64,000 nucleotides of DNA, taken from the NCBI GenBank assembly GCA_905142475.1, contig LR990730.1, positions 2,728,001 to 2,792,000 on the forward strand, given 5' to 3'. Source of the stretch: Xanthomonas hydrangeae. GTDB lineage: Bacteria; Pseudomonadota; Gammaproteobacteria; Xanthomonadales; Xanthomonadaceae. Both the position numbers and the translations under genes were made by a program. Positions 1 to 7,807 of the stretch are shown here, in pieces. The notes below the pieces were generated by a model, which worked only from the letters and a program-made list of their open reading frames with translations, did no database searches and was not told the origin of the DNA. Position 1 is the stretch's first letter, and each line of letters starts with the position of its first letter.

Positions 1-59
1 AGGTCTGGACGTGGCTTGATGCTGCCAGCTGGCGTGTGATGAGGAGCGCAATGTAGATG

Positions 60-380
60 CTAGCGGCTGGCATCCTTGTTGGTCTGGGCACGCGCAAGCG
101 CGCTTGCCGCTGCGATGAGCTCTGGCAGTTCCTGCCGGAAGGAATCCGCGTATCCGGGCAACAGGGTCGCCTTGAAGCTGGCGTGGTCGAACACCGGCTT
201 GTCCTGCAGGTATGCGATCTCCCGGCCTTGCAGGACAAAGTTGAAGCAGGCACGCCAGCGCGGATCCGGGTTGCTGGACAGATGCACTTCGATGAGACTG
301 CTGGCATCGCTCGCGGTGTTCTTGGATGCAGCGGAAAATGCGCGCACCGAAATCTGGCTACTGCTGTTCATGCGCGCCAT
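60..380 (-). CDS. Small hypothetical protein, 106 aa
   Basis: No function recognised. The protein is soluble-looking, with no signal peptide or membrane segment. It has a Ser-rich N-terminus, a central stretch with charged and aromatic residues (around FNFVLQGREIAYLQDK) and a helical C-terminal part. The frame on this strand has more natural amino-acid composition than the overlapping plus-strand frame at 57-410, which is Cys/Arg/Gly rich, so this strand was preferred. No clear Shine-Dalgarno is visible before the ATG at 380; an in-frame ATG at 371 is an alternative start. It is divergent from the small gene at 918. Confidence 0.55.
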   Translation of the reverse strand: MARMNSSSQISVRAFSAASKNTASDASSLIEVHLSSNPDPRWRACFNFVLQGREIAYLQDKPVFDHASFKATLLPGYADSFRQELPELIAAASALARAQTNKDASR

Positions 381-917
381 GATCGTCTGAGGACCGTCGC
401 GGTGTTGTGAGTCGATGGCAGCTCACGCCTTGCGTGTCGGTTGGGTGGCGTCAAGCTTGCACCTACCTGGCTCTGCAAGTTTCAAGGGTTTGATGTCAGC
501 CATCTCACAGAACGTGCACATGCTTCGAGTCCGGATTCACGTCAACAATGATGCGTAGTGAGTAGTTCTTGTTGATCGAGGTCCGCTGTGTGTGGCGATT
601 TTTATTTGCGGTGGATTTCTTTCGGAACGCCATTTGGTTGATCAATCTAATGGTTGATCAATTTCTAACCGCCACCGCTGGCTGTATCGAGTAACAAGCC
701 CGGCAATGAAACCGTTCCGCTGCTTTATGAATCGTTTTATCCAAGAGCGACCTGTGCAATATGCGATCTGCCGTGTTTAAAAGTCATTGCAAACAGCAGC
801 AATGAATCCCGTTGATTGCTTGCAAGTTGCAAAGTTATCGCCCAATCTGGAATCGACAACTTCTTGCTGGGCAAGCCTTACTGGTTCAAGCCGCTCAATG
901 CAGGCACTGAGGTGTGT
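381..917. other. Intergenic region, 537 bp, with paired palindromes
   Basis: No coding sequence is convincing here. The region separates two divergent small genes and is more AT-rich than its surroundings around 590-670. It holds two copies of GGTTGATCAAT (636-646 and 652-662), each containing the perfect palindrome TTGATCAA, 16 bp apart. No promoter could be assigned with confidence. Confidence 0.5.
636..662. promoter_or_regulatory. Possible tandem operator, two TTGATCAA palindromes
   Basis: GGTTGATCAAT occurs twice, at 636-646 and 652-662. Each copy carries the 8-bp palindrome TTGATCAA (638-645 and 654-661). Tandem palindromes in a divergent intergenic region are typical of a repressor or activator site. 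The regulator is unknown and the role is inferred. Confidence 0.3.
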
Positions 918-1151
918 ATGGGGCTCACCATGATCCGGAACATCGGCCACTACCGATTGACGGCGCACACGGCGCCGGCAGGCGCCTTGTACGCTCCGGA
1001 AATTCTTGTCTCTTTCGAAGATGGCATCACCCTGCGCGGTTATAAGCTGCCGGATGTCAGATTCGACACCCAACTTGCTGCGAGGCATTACGCCAGGCAA
1101 TGGATGGGCAGATGCAAGCTCTCGGCATTGGGCATTCTTGAAGACAGCTGA
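918..1151 (+). CDS. Small hypothetical protein, 77 aa
   Basis: No function recognised. The open frame extends upstream, but the ATG at 918 is preceded by GAGG about six bases away and was chosen as start; a second ATG follows at 930. The central part (YAPEILVSFEDGITLRGY) reads like a small beta-rich domain, and no signal peptide or membrane segment is seen. The stop lies beside the remnant of a PAS kinase gene on the other strand. Confidence 0.5.
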   Translation: MGLTMIRNIGHYRLTAHTAPAGALYAPEILVSFEDGITLRGYKLPDVRFDTQLAARHYARQWMGRCKLSALGILEDS

Positions 1152-1402
1152 CATGCCTGGGCTACTCGGAGCGCCGCACCGATCAATGAAGACTTACCAG
1201 GCCAATGGAGACTTACCAGGCGCCGTTTTACAGCCCAAAGCTCGCCCACGAGGGACCTGGCATGCTCTGCCGCCACACGTGCCAACCCATGCGCATTGAC
1301 GAATCCGACGTGCCCATCCAGCGAAATTTCCTTGATGGAATCCAGCGAGAGTTTGACCACTTGCCGGTAGCGATGATCGGGGAAATCTTGCGTCGTGTTC
1401 AT
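1150..1402 (-). pseudogene. N-terminal stump of a PAS-domain sensor kinase
   Basis: From the ATG at 1402 (or 1420) the translation has the look of the start of a PAS sensor domain: a SLDSIKEISLDG segment followed by VGFVNAHGLARVA, then LVGELWA, the usual continuation being a short LWP motif. The frame soon runs out and no kinase domain follows, so only the N-terminal 60-85 residues remain. A 19-bp tandem duplication (1184-1221) lies inside the fragment and shifts the frame. The stump is divergent from a receiver protein at 1477, the usual partner of such kinases. The PAS assignment is by pattern recognition only. Confidence 0.4.
1184..1221. repeat. 19-bp tandem duplication
   Basis: CAATGAAGACTTACCAGGC (1184-1202) is followed directly by CAATGGAGACTTACCAGGC (1203-1221), identical at 18 of 19 bases. 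The length is not a multiple of three, so the duplication changes frame within the PAS kinase remnant. Confidence 0.8.
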
Positions 1403-1476
1403 CGTGCTCAAATCGATCACATGCTTTTCGCGTGGGAAACGTAGTGTGGTGCGGGCATCCTCAGAACACCTGCTTT

Positions 1477-1845
1477 ATGGAATTCAAGAACGAAAAACTG
1501 ATCCTCGTGGTCGACGACGATGTTGACACCCTTGAGGTCGCTGCGCTGTTGCTGTCGGATATTGGATATGCGGTTGTGACTGCTGTAGACGCCCAGGAAG
1601 CGCTCGAACACATCGACAACCATCCGGGCATCGACCTGCTCTTTACCGATCTTCAGATGCCGGGCCTGCTGGACGGCTATGGTCTCATCTCCTACCTGCG
1701 CTCCAATGGCAACAATGTGCCAGCCATCCTCACCTCCGGTCTGGGCCGCTCGCCCAACGGGTTGCCCGAGCGCACCATCTTCCTGAGCAAACCCTACACG
1801 CGCCGTGGTCTGGTGCAACAGATCGAGGCGTTCGTAGGTCACTAG
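1477..1845 (+). CDS. Stand-alone receiver (CheY-like) response regulator, 122 aa
   Basis: A single receiver domain fills the protein. The acidic cluster DDD lies near residues 12-14, the phospho-acceptor Asp in LLFTDLQMPG near residue 55, a Ser/Thr position in AILTSG near 83, and the switch Lys in FLSKPYTRRGL near 103. There is no output domain, so it probably acts by protein-protein contact or as a phosphate relay. The start at 1477 removes an upstream extension and puts the first strand (KLILVVDDD) at the usual position. It is divergent from the truncated PAS kinase, its likely former partner. Confidence 0.85.
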   Translation: MEFKNEKLILVVDDDVDTLEVAALLLSDIGYAVVTAVDAQEALEHIDNHPGIDLLFTDLQMPGLLDGYGLISYLRSNGNNVPAILTSGLGRSPNGLPERTIFLSKPYTRRGLVQQIEAFVGH

Positions 1846-1965
1846 AAAGGTCACTAGAAACAGGGCGGCTGCAGCGCGGCCCCAATTGCACGGCCCGCTT
1901 CACAGCGATGTCATCGGTTGAGCGCCTCACACGCCTTGCACCACTTGCTGCTTAGCTTCCTTGCG

Positions 1966-2961
1966 ATGAGCGCACGCATTACATCCAACGATCCAGTTTT
2001 TTTATCGCCTGACAACCACGATGCAAAGAACGGGCTCAACCAATCAATGCTGCAACGTTGGTTGCGCGATCACCCTGTGCTCCCTTTCCCAGGGCGCGGC
2101 CGAACTGCCGAGAGATGGCAGCTGCTCGCCGATATCGCTGCGGAAGACCTGTGTGTCGCCAAGTTTCTGGAAGCGCATTACGACGCGCAGGCCATCTGCG
2201 CCGATCTGGCTGTCGATGTCATCGAACCTGGGCAGCGCTGGGCGGTGTGGGCGGCGGAGCCACCGGGTTCTGACATGCGCTTCACCGGCAGTACGCTCGA
2301 AGGAACCAAGGCCTGGTGCTCTGGCGCAGCCCAGGTCACGCACGCGTTGGTGACCACGCAGCAGGCCGGTGCCAGTTGCTTGTTTGCGGTGGCATTGGAT
2401 CAACCCGGTGTGCAGATCGATGCTAGTGGCTGGCAGGCGATCGGCATGCGCGACATCGAGACCGCCAACGTCACCTTCACCAGGGTTCCCGCGCAGCAGG
2501 TTGGATCGAGCGATGGATATCTGACACGGCCAGGGTTCTGGCATGGTGGTGCCGGCATCGCCGCATGCTGGTTTGGCGCAATCATCGCCGTTGCCGATGT
2601 GCTACGCACAGCGTCTCGGGTACGCCGCGATCCGCACGCCGCCGCGCACCTGGGCGCCATCGACGCAGGCTTGGCCGCTGCTGGTGCGTTGTTGCGTCAG
2701 CTCGCGCAACGGATTGACGCACAACCGCAGGATCCGCACATGCGCGGCGTGCTGCAGGTACGCAGCGTTGTCGAGGCAGTGGCGCGCGACACGCTCGATC
2801 GGGTCGGCCGTGCACTGGGCCCGGGCCCGCTTTGCGGCGACCGCGTGCATGCACAGCGCTGCGCCGACTTGTCGGTCTTCATCCGACAACACCACGGTGA
2901 GCGCGATCTGCAAGCCTTGGGTGAGCTCTGCCATCAACAGGATCTCTCATGGAAGATTTGA
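1966..2961 (+). CDS. Acyl-CoA dehydrogenase-like flavoprotein, 331 aa
   Basis: The fold resembles the acyl-CoA dehydrogenase family: an N-terminal helical part, a middle beta domain (ITGSTLEGTKAWCSGA-type segment near residues 105-125, where the family has its flavin-contacting G-x-K-x-W/F-x-S/T-x-A pattern), and a C-terminal helical bundle. At about 331 residues it is shorter than usual members (about 380), so it may be a specialised oxidase or non-catalytic relative. The ATG at 1966 is preferred over a TTG at 1918. It overlaps the next gene by 13 bases and is the first of four translationally coupled genes. Substrate unknown. Confidence 0.7.
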   Translation: MSARITSNDPVFLSPDNHDAKNGLNQSMLQRWLRDHPVLPFPGRGRTAERWQLLADIAAEDLCVAKFLEAHYDAQAICADLAVDVIEPGQRWAVWAAEPPGSDMRFTGSTLEGTKAWCSGAAQVTHALVTTQQAGASCLFAVALDQPGVQIDASGWQAIGMRDIETANVTFTRVPAQQVGSSDGYLTRPGFWHGGAGIAACWFGAIIAVADVLRTASRVRRDPHAAAHLGAIDAGLAAAGALLRQLAQRIDAQPQDPHMRGVLQVRSVVEAVARDTLDRVGRALGPGPLCGDRVHAQRCADLSVFIRQHHGERDLQALGELCHQQDLSWKI

Positions 2962-3710
2962 CCGGCCAGCCAATCGAAGGTGCAGGCACACCCGAGTCGG
3001 TGTGGCGCGATGCAGCGTGTCTGAGCGGTATGCCGCGCAGCTCGCTATCGCAATTGCTGCAAGGCAGCCCTCGGCTGGTCGTGGTCGCACCCCACCCCGA
3101 CGATGAAGTGCTTGGCTGCGGTGGGCTCATCGCAGCTGCACGCGCAGCTGGTGTATCTGTGCTGATCATCGCGCTCACCGATGGCGAGCTGGCGTATCCC
3201 GACGAACCGGGCTGGGCGCCGCATGTGCTTGGCCCTGCGCGTCGGCTGGAGCTGGACGCAGCCGTTCGACATCTGGGTCTGTTGCCAGGGGCGTTGATCC
3301 ATCTTGCATTGGGCGACGGCGCACTGGCTGCGTGCGAGGCGCGCATCGCTGATGTTGTAGGCGGTTTGCTCGATGCAAACGATACGGTGCTGGTGACCTG
3401 GCAGCGCGACGGCCATCCCGATCACGAAGCCGCATCGCGCGCCACCAGGGCTGCCTGCGACACCCGAGGTGCGCGCCTGCTGCAATACCCGGTCTGGGCC
3501 TGGCATTGGTCGCAGCCGGACGATGGCGTCTTTACCGACGAGGGTGCGACCCGATTCGAGTTGTCTCCTACGGTGATGGAGGCAAAGCGGCAGGCCATCC
3601 AGTGTTTCGCAACGCAGATCGGTCAGTGCACGCCGGCGGTTGCGGCGCCGATCCTGCCATTGCACGTATTGGAACGGTTCGATCGCTCTTTTGAGGTGTT
3701 CATCCGATGA
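2949..3710 (+). CDS. PIG-L family (LmbE-like) deacetylase, 253 aa
   Basis: The protein carries the zinc-binding signature PHPDDEVLGCGG near residues 39-50 and a second metal-ligand motif GHPDHEA near residue 155, both hallmarks of the PIG-L/LmbE deacetylases that remove acetyl groups from N-acetylglucosamine-type sugars. It appears cytoplasmic, with no signal peptide. The start overlaps the acyl-CoA dehydrogenase-like gene and the stop overlaps the methyltransferase start (ATGA at 3707), so the four genes form one operon. The substrate is probably an N-acylated sugar conjugate made with the neighbouring glycosyltransferase; this is inference. Confidence 0.85.
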   Translation: MEDLTGQPIEGAGTPESVWRDAACLSGMPRSSLSQLLQGSPRLVVVAPHPDDEVLGCGGLIAAARAAGVSVLIIALTDGELAYPDEPGWAPHVLGPARRLELDAAVRHLGLLPGALIHLALGDGALAACEARIADVVGGLLDANDTVLVTWQRDGHPDHEAASRATRAACDTRGARLLQYPVWAWHWSQPDDGVFTDEGATRFELSPTVMEAKRQAIQCFATQIGQCTPAVAAPILPLHVLERFDRSFEVFIR

Positions 3711-4303
3711 CGGCCTTGAGCGTCGCGCACTTTGAGCAGCTGTATGCCGACGACGACCCGTTCGGCTATCGCTCGCGTTGGTACGAGCAGCGCAAACGCG
3801 AGATCCTGCTCGGCACCCTGCCCTATCGACGCTTTGCAAAAGGCTGGGAATTTGGATGTTCCAATGGAGAACTCACTGCAGCACTCGGGCAACGCTGCGA
3901 CGCGTTGCTGGCCACCGATCTCTCTCAACAGGCGGTCGATCTGGCGAGTGCGCGCGTCGAGGAGATGCGCCATGTGACCCTGCAACAAGCGGCGCATCCT
4001 GCGGATTGGCCGGATGGCAGCTTCGATCTGATCGTGTTTAGCGAGGTCGGCTATTACCTGGAAGATGCCGTATTCGAAAAAACCGCTGCACTGTTTGCTC
4101 GATCGCTCAGCGAGCGCGGTTGTCTTGTCGCCTGTCACTGGCGTCACGACTTCCAGGGCGCGCTGCGCAGTGCAGAGCAGGTGCATGAAGGCTTGCACGA
4201 TGCATTGGCGCTGGAAACGCTGTGCACGTATCAAGACACTGATTTCGTTCTGCAGGCGTGGATGGCCGGCCCATCGATTGCGCAACAGGAGCGCCTGCGA
4301 TGA
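3707..4303 (+). CDS. SAM-dependent methyltransferase, NodS-like, 198 aa
   Basis: A class I methyltransferase. Motif I is EFGCSNGELTAAL near residues 48-60, the acidic post-I residue is in LLATDLSQ near 71, and a motif IV-like FDLIVFSEVGYYLED follows near 107. The family resemblance is to NodS, which N-methylates a chitooligosaccharide amine after a deacetylase acts, a parallel worth noting since a PIG-L deacetylase is immediately upstream. It is coupled to both neighbours by ATGA overlaps. The actual substrate is unknown. Confidence 0.8.
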   Translation: MTALSVAHFEQLYADDDPFGYRSRWYEQRKREILLGTLPYRRFAKGWEFGCSNGELTAALGQRCDALLATDLSQQAVDLASARVEEMRHVTLQQAAHPADWPDGSFDLIVFSEVGYYLEDAVFEKTAALFARSLSERGCLVACHWRHDFQGALRSAEQVHEGLHDALALETLCTYQDTDFVLQAWMAGPSIAQQERLR

Positions 4304-4986
4304 TTGCGGTGACCATTCCGGCGCATAACGAAGCAGCGCTGATTGGGCAGTGTCTACAATCCATCTTGGTGGCAGCCCGGCATCCGCAATTGTATGGCGA
4401 GCGCGTGGAAATCCATGTCGCGCTCGACCGCTGCACCGACCTCACCGGCAGCATTGCCCGTTCGCATGGCGCCATGACGCTCAAGACCAGCGGCGGGGTC
4501 GGCATTGCGCGTGCGGCAGCGGCGTCTGCGGCAATCTCCCGCGGTGCGCGCTGGCTTGCCTTCACCGATGCCGACACCCGCGTGCCACCGGACTGGTTGT
4601 CGGCCCAGCTTGGCTGTGCGGCCGATGTGTTCTGCGGCGTCGTGGAGGTTGGTGATTGGCGCGACTTTCGGCCGGAGACGCGCAAAGCCTTCATGGACAC
4701 GGAAATCCGCCGTGACGGCCATCCGCATGTGCACGGCGCCAACCTGGGCATGAGCGCAGCCGCCTATCTGGCCGCCGGCGGTTTTTCCACGCGCACCTCC
4801 AGCGAAGACGTCGCCCTGGTCTGCGCACTGGAAAACGCCGGCATGCACATCGCGCGCCTGGTCACTCCGGTCGTCAACACCAGCGCCCGCCGCGACGCCC
4901 GCGCCACCGGCGGATTCAGCGATTACCTGATCCGTCTGGAAGCCGCCGTCATGGCGATGAGCCCTGTGCCCAGCAAGAACGCGTAG
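4300..4986 (+). CDS. Family 2 glycosyltransferase, 228 aa
   Basis: A GT-A fold glycosyltransferase. The N-terminus has the family opening VTIPAHNEAALIGQCLQSI and the metal/nucleotide-sugar binding DAD is in LAFTDADTRVPPDWL near residue 90. No membrane segment is evident, so it acts in the cytoplasm or at the inner face of the membrane. The start at 4300 gives an ATGA overlap with the methyltransferase stop; a longer upstream reading would overlap that gene by 46 bases. It is the last gene of the four-gene operon. Donor and acceptor unknown. Confidence 0.85.
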   Translation: MIAVTIPAHNEAALIGQCLQSILVAARHPQLYGERVEIHVALDRCTDLTGSIARSHGAMTLKTSGGVGIARAAAASAAISRGARWLAFTDADTRVPPDWLSAQLGCAADVFCGVVEVGDWRDFRPETRKAFMDTEIRRDGHPHVHGANLGMSAAAYLAAGGFSTRTSSEDVALVCALENAGMHIARLVTPVVNTSARRDARATGGFSDYLIRLEAAVMAMSPVPSKNA

Positions 4987-5105
4987 CAAAACAGCCATCG
5001 GTTCAACGGCGACACGTGATCGAGCAACGACAGATCGGACATGCACGCCCAGGTCCTGTGGTCTGCACGATCGTCATTCATGACAGGCTGCTGCCAATCA
5101 TCGGT

Positions 5106-5122
5106 GGGTGTAAAATGCACCC
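5106..5122. promoter_or_regulatory. Palindrome at the marR promoter
   Basis: GGGTGTAAAATGCACCC is an imperfect palindrome with GGGTG/CACCC arms. It includes TAAAAT, a plausible -10 hexamer, 24 bases before the MarR start codon. Its core GTGT-N5-GCAC matches, with one mismatch, the GTGC-N5-GCAC palindromes in front of the neighbouring FAD hydroxylase gene, which suggests autoregulation by the MarR protein. Confidence 0.5.
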
Positions 5123-5145
5123 ATTTGACACAAGGCCCGGCCCTG

Positions 5146-5616
5146 ATGAAGAAAACCGAAGACACGCCTGAAGGTGCACGACTGCGTGAGCTGCATGGCG
5201 CGCTGCTTGAGATCGTTGGCGTCATGAACCAGCCGCAGCGCGATGCAGCGATGATTCTGGAAGCCGGGATCTCCCTGGAGCGCGCGCAATTCCCGTTGCT
5301 GGTATTGGTGGAACGGTTCGGACCGATCGGCGTGGTCGAACTTGCCGATCGCGTGGGTCGCGACTACACCACCGTCAGCCGGCAAATTGCAAAGCTGGAA
5401 GAACAAGGCCTGGTCAGCCGGCGCGAGAGCGCTGCCGACCGTCGTGTGCGCGAGGCGGTGATCACCAGGAAGGGAAAGACGATGACCAACAAGGTGGATG
5501 AAGCGCGCAAGAAAATCGGGTTCGCCATCTTTTCCGAATGGGAAGAGCGCGATCTCGATGCACTGGTGCGGCTGATACGCAAGTTTGCGGACGATCTCAA
5601 ACGCGGCGTTCCATAA
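5146..5616 (+). CDS. MarR family transcriptional regulator, 156 aa
   Basis: A winged-helix MarR regulator of normal length. The recognition helix region is VVELADRVGRDYTTVSRQIAKLEEQGLVSRRES, near residues 62-95, with the wing residues ADRRVREA following. Such proteins bind palindromic operators as dimers and release them on binding a small, often phenolic, ligand. The ATG at 5146 is chosen because the upstream extension would run through a promoter-like palindrome at 5106-5122. It converges with the FAD hydroxylase gene, a probable target since both have similar palindromes upstream. Confidence 0.85.
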   Translation: MKKTEDTPEGARLRELHGALLEIVGVMNQPQRDAAMILEAGISLERAQFPLLVLVERFGPIGVVELADRVGRDYTTVSRQIAKLEEQGLVSRRESAADRRVREAVITRKGKTMTNKVDEARKKIGFAIFSEWEERDLDALVRLIRKFADDLKRGVP

Positions 5617-5683
5617 GACGCCCAGTCATCTCTGCGACCTGAAGGACAGTGCGCGGGAGCTTCACACTTGTCGATTCGAATGA

Positions 5684-7201
5684 TCATATCAACTCGAATT
5701 CGGCATGCTCTGCCGCAACAACACCTGCCGTGTGCAGGTAGTCGGTGATGCGCTGCGTTGCCTCGATACTGCCGGTAAGGGCAACGTAGCCATCCGGTCG
5801 CACCAGCACCAGATCGCCTGCTGCTAGCCCATAGGCACGTTCGATCTGCTGGCCCGGATCCTGCAGATCGCCGTCGCTACCGATCGCATAGCTGCGAACA
5901 CCCGGATAACGCGGCAGCGTGTGTGCAGCGATCTGGTAAGCCAACAACGTCCAGTGCGGTCCCTTGAACAGCTCGAACAGGCGCGTTGCCTGCCCTGCCG
6001 CGCCAAGCAAGGGTGCATCCGGTGCGCGCGAACCGGAGGCGATCGCGGTCGTAGAGGTGGTCGGCCACACCAATGCAGAGGCGTCGTAGTGCAGGTCCAA
6101 CTGCTGCGTCTGCCGACCGCGGTGCAAGTCGCCCTGTTTGGCTGCGTCGAGCAGCTTGACCGACAGGCCCAGCATTGCGACAGCGATTGGGCGGCGTTCC
6201 TGCTCGTAGCTGTCGAGCAGGCTCTCGGACGCACCGCGCACTACCGCAGCCAGTTTCCAACCCAGGTTATAGGCATCCTGCACGCTGGTATTGAGCCCCT
6301 GCCCGCCAGTCGGTGGATGGATATGTGCGGCATCGCCAGCCAGCAGAATGCGCCCGACGCGATAACGGTCGGCCAGCCGTGCGTTCATCGCATATGCCGA
6401 TGCCCAGAACACCTGCTCGACGCGGATGGCGGTGTCGCCGATGCGCGCGGCGATCATCGCGTTGAGGCCGCCGACCGACAGATCGATGTCGCCTTCCAGC
6501 GGCACCGGTGCCTGGATCTGGAACCAATCGGTCCCGGCCAGCGGGCAGAACGAAATCTGGGTTTGCATCGACGCCTGGTTGAAGCGGTGCCAATACGCCC
6601 GATCCAGACCACGGATGACCACGTCGGCCACGATTGCGCGCACGCCCAGCGTCTTTCCTGGGAAATCGATCGCGAGTGCCTGCCGCACAAAGCTGCGGCC
6701 GCCATCGGTTGCCACCAGGTAGCGGCTGCGGATCATTTGCGCGCCGCCGCCATCGCGCAGCTGCACGCTCACGCCGGTGGCGTCCTGCTCCAGGCCGACG
6801 AGTTCGCACCCATAGTGCGGGGCATGCCCGAACTCGGTGAGACGCTCGCGTAACAGGTGCTCGGTCAGGAATTGCGGAGCCATCAATGGCTGCGCAAACG
6901 GCTCGGTCATGGTTGGCTCCGCACGATCGGGTGCGGCGTCCGTGTAGCTGCCGTCCTGAGCATAGCTGCGCTCAGGCGGATACGGGCCGCCCACGGCTGC
7001 CAGGCGGTTTGCGATGCCCAGGTCTTCGAAAATCTCCAGCGTTCTCGGTTGGATGCCCTTGCCGCGCGAGCCACCGAACGGCTCGCTGATCTTGTCGATC
7101 AAGCGGAACTTCACGCCCCGGCGCGCCAGTTCCAGCGCCAGGATCAGCCCGGCGGCGTCGGCGCCGCAGATCAGCACATCGAGGTCTTTGTCGTCGTTCA
7201 T
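5684..7201 (-). CDS. FAD-dependent aromatic hydroxylase-like monooxygenase, 505 aa
   Basis: A class A flavoprotein monooxygenase of the PheA/TfdB/MhpA type, which hydroxylates aromatic compounds using NAD(P)H. Visible motifs: N-terminal nucleotide-binding loop VLICGADAAGL (residues 9-19), the DG motif YLVATDGGRSFVRQAL near 163-178, and the GD motif ILLAGDAAHIHPPTGGQGLN near 285-304, followed by a thioredoxin-like C-terminal part. The loop reads GxDxxG rather than GxGxxG, so FAD binding may be weakened. The ATG at 7201 is preferred because starts at 7207 and 7228 lie close to or inside a palindrome at 7216-7228. Confidence 0.8.
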   Translation of the reverse strand: MNDDKDLDVLICGADAAGLILALELARRGVKFRLIDKISEPFGGSRGKGIQPRTLEIFEDLGIANRLAAVGGPYPPERSYAQDGSYTDAAPDRAEPTMTEPFAQPLMAPQFLTEHLLRERLTEFGHAPHYGCELVGLEQDATGVSVQLRDGGGAQMIRSRYLVATDGGRSFVRQALAIDFPGKTLGVRAIVADVVIRGLDRAYWHRFNQASMQTQISFCPLAGTDWFQIQAPVPLEGDIDLSVGGLNAMIAARIGDTAIRVEQVFWASAYAMNARLADRYRVGRILLAGDAAHIHPPTGGQGLNTSVQDAYNLGWKLAAVVRGASESLLDSYEQERRPIAVAMLGLSVKLLDAAKQGDLHRGRQTQQLDLHYDASALVWPTTSTTAIASGSRAPDAPLLGAAGQATRLFELFKGPHWTLLAYQIAAHTLPRYPGVRSYAIGSDGDLQDPGQQIERAYGLAAGDLVLVRPDGYVALTGSIEATQRITDYLHTAGVVAAEHAEFELI

Positions 7202-7215
7202 GGCCATCCATATAT

Positions 7216-7277
7216 GTGCAATATGCACTTAATTTGGCGGCAGCTTAGGCCGATTGAAAAAAGAGTGCAAGTAGCAC
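7216..7277. promoter_or_regulatory. Two GTGC-N5-GCAC palindromes upstream of the FAD hydroxylase
   Basis: GTGCAATATGCAC (7216-7228) and GTGCAAGTAGCAC (7265-7277) share the pattern GTGC-N5-GCAC and lie 49 bp apart in the region just before the hydroxylase start. A related copy sits at the MarR promoter (5108-5120). This arrangement fits paired MarR operators, inferred from pattern and context only. Confidence 0.5.
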
Positions 7278-7340
7278 ATATTAAGCCGGCGCTGCAGGCT
7301 TGGCCCGGACGGTGCGTAAGACCCGCGCTCCCCATCCTTT

Positions 7341-7529
7341 TCAGTCGCGTTCGCCGCGCAGAACCGACTGCAGAAAGCTGACGACCCGGGCGGAATGACC
7401 CCGCGTGGCGAGTTCGGCTGCCGTCTCATCTCCCAGCTCGCGAATCGGGTCGTGATGAAACCAGGCGGCCGCTTCGGCAACAGGAACAATCTTCAGCGCC
7501 AACGTCAGGATCGTCGCCTTATCTCGCAT
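7341..7529 (-). CDS. Small MbcA/ParS/Xre toxin-binding domain protein, 62 aa
   Basis: The C-terminal half (WFHHDPIRELGDETAAEL, then a Gly-His-Ser-Ala-Arg-Val turn and a final FLQSVLRGE) fits the toxin-binding domain found at the end of Xre/MbcA/ParS antitoxins (formerly DUF2384). At 62 residues it lacks the helix-turn-helix region seen in full-length family members, and no RES-domain toxin gene is next to it, so it is either a solitary small protein or the remnant of an antitoxin. No convincing ribosome-binding site is seen before the ATG at 7529. It lies upstream of and parallel to the FAD hydroxylase gene. Confidence 0.5.
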   Translation of the reverse strand: MRDKATILTLALKIVPVAEAAAWFHHDPIRELGDETAAELATRGHSARVVSFLQSVLRGERD

Positions 7530-7807
7530 ATGGCGGTATCGGCGATGGACACGACAGGCAACTACAGAAAGCGGTCATGGCGAACTCCATAGGCGAAGCA
7601 TCGTGGTGGCAAGCAAGACGGCATAGGACGCAGTGCGATTGCGCTGCACGTTGCCACGCCGAGGTCGGTGGAACGTCGCAAGCGCCGCTGCTGCACTGCC
7701 GACATTTGGCCGACATGCATGACGCACGCTGCTGCCGCGCCATCGCTCCCTGCTCGACCGCAGGTCGGCACAGCGGCGGCGCTGCCCTCTCCCACTGAAA
7801 CCTCCCC

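Noticed and set aside
57..410. Plus-strand 117-codon frame at the left edge
   Set aside because: It overlaps the preferred minus-strand frame and has Cys/Arg/Gly-rich composition typical of a shadow frame.
777..1154. Minus-strand frame opposite the small gene at 918
   Set aside because: Composition is less natural than the plus-strand frame, which also has a ribosome site.
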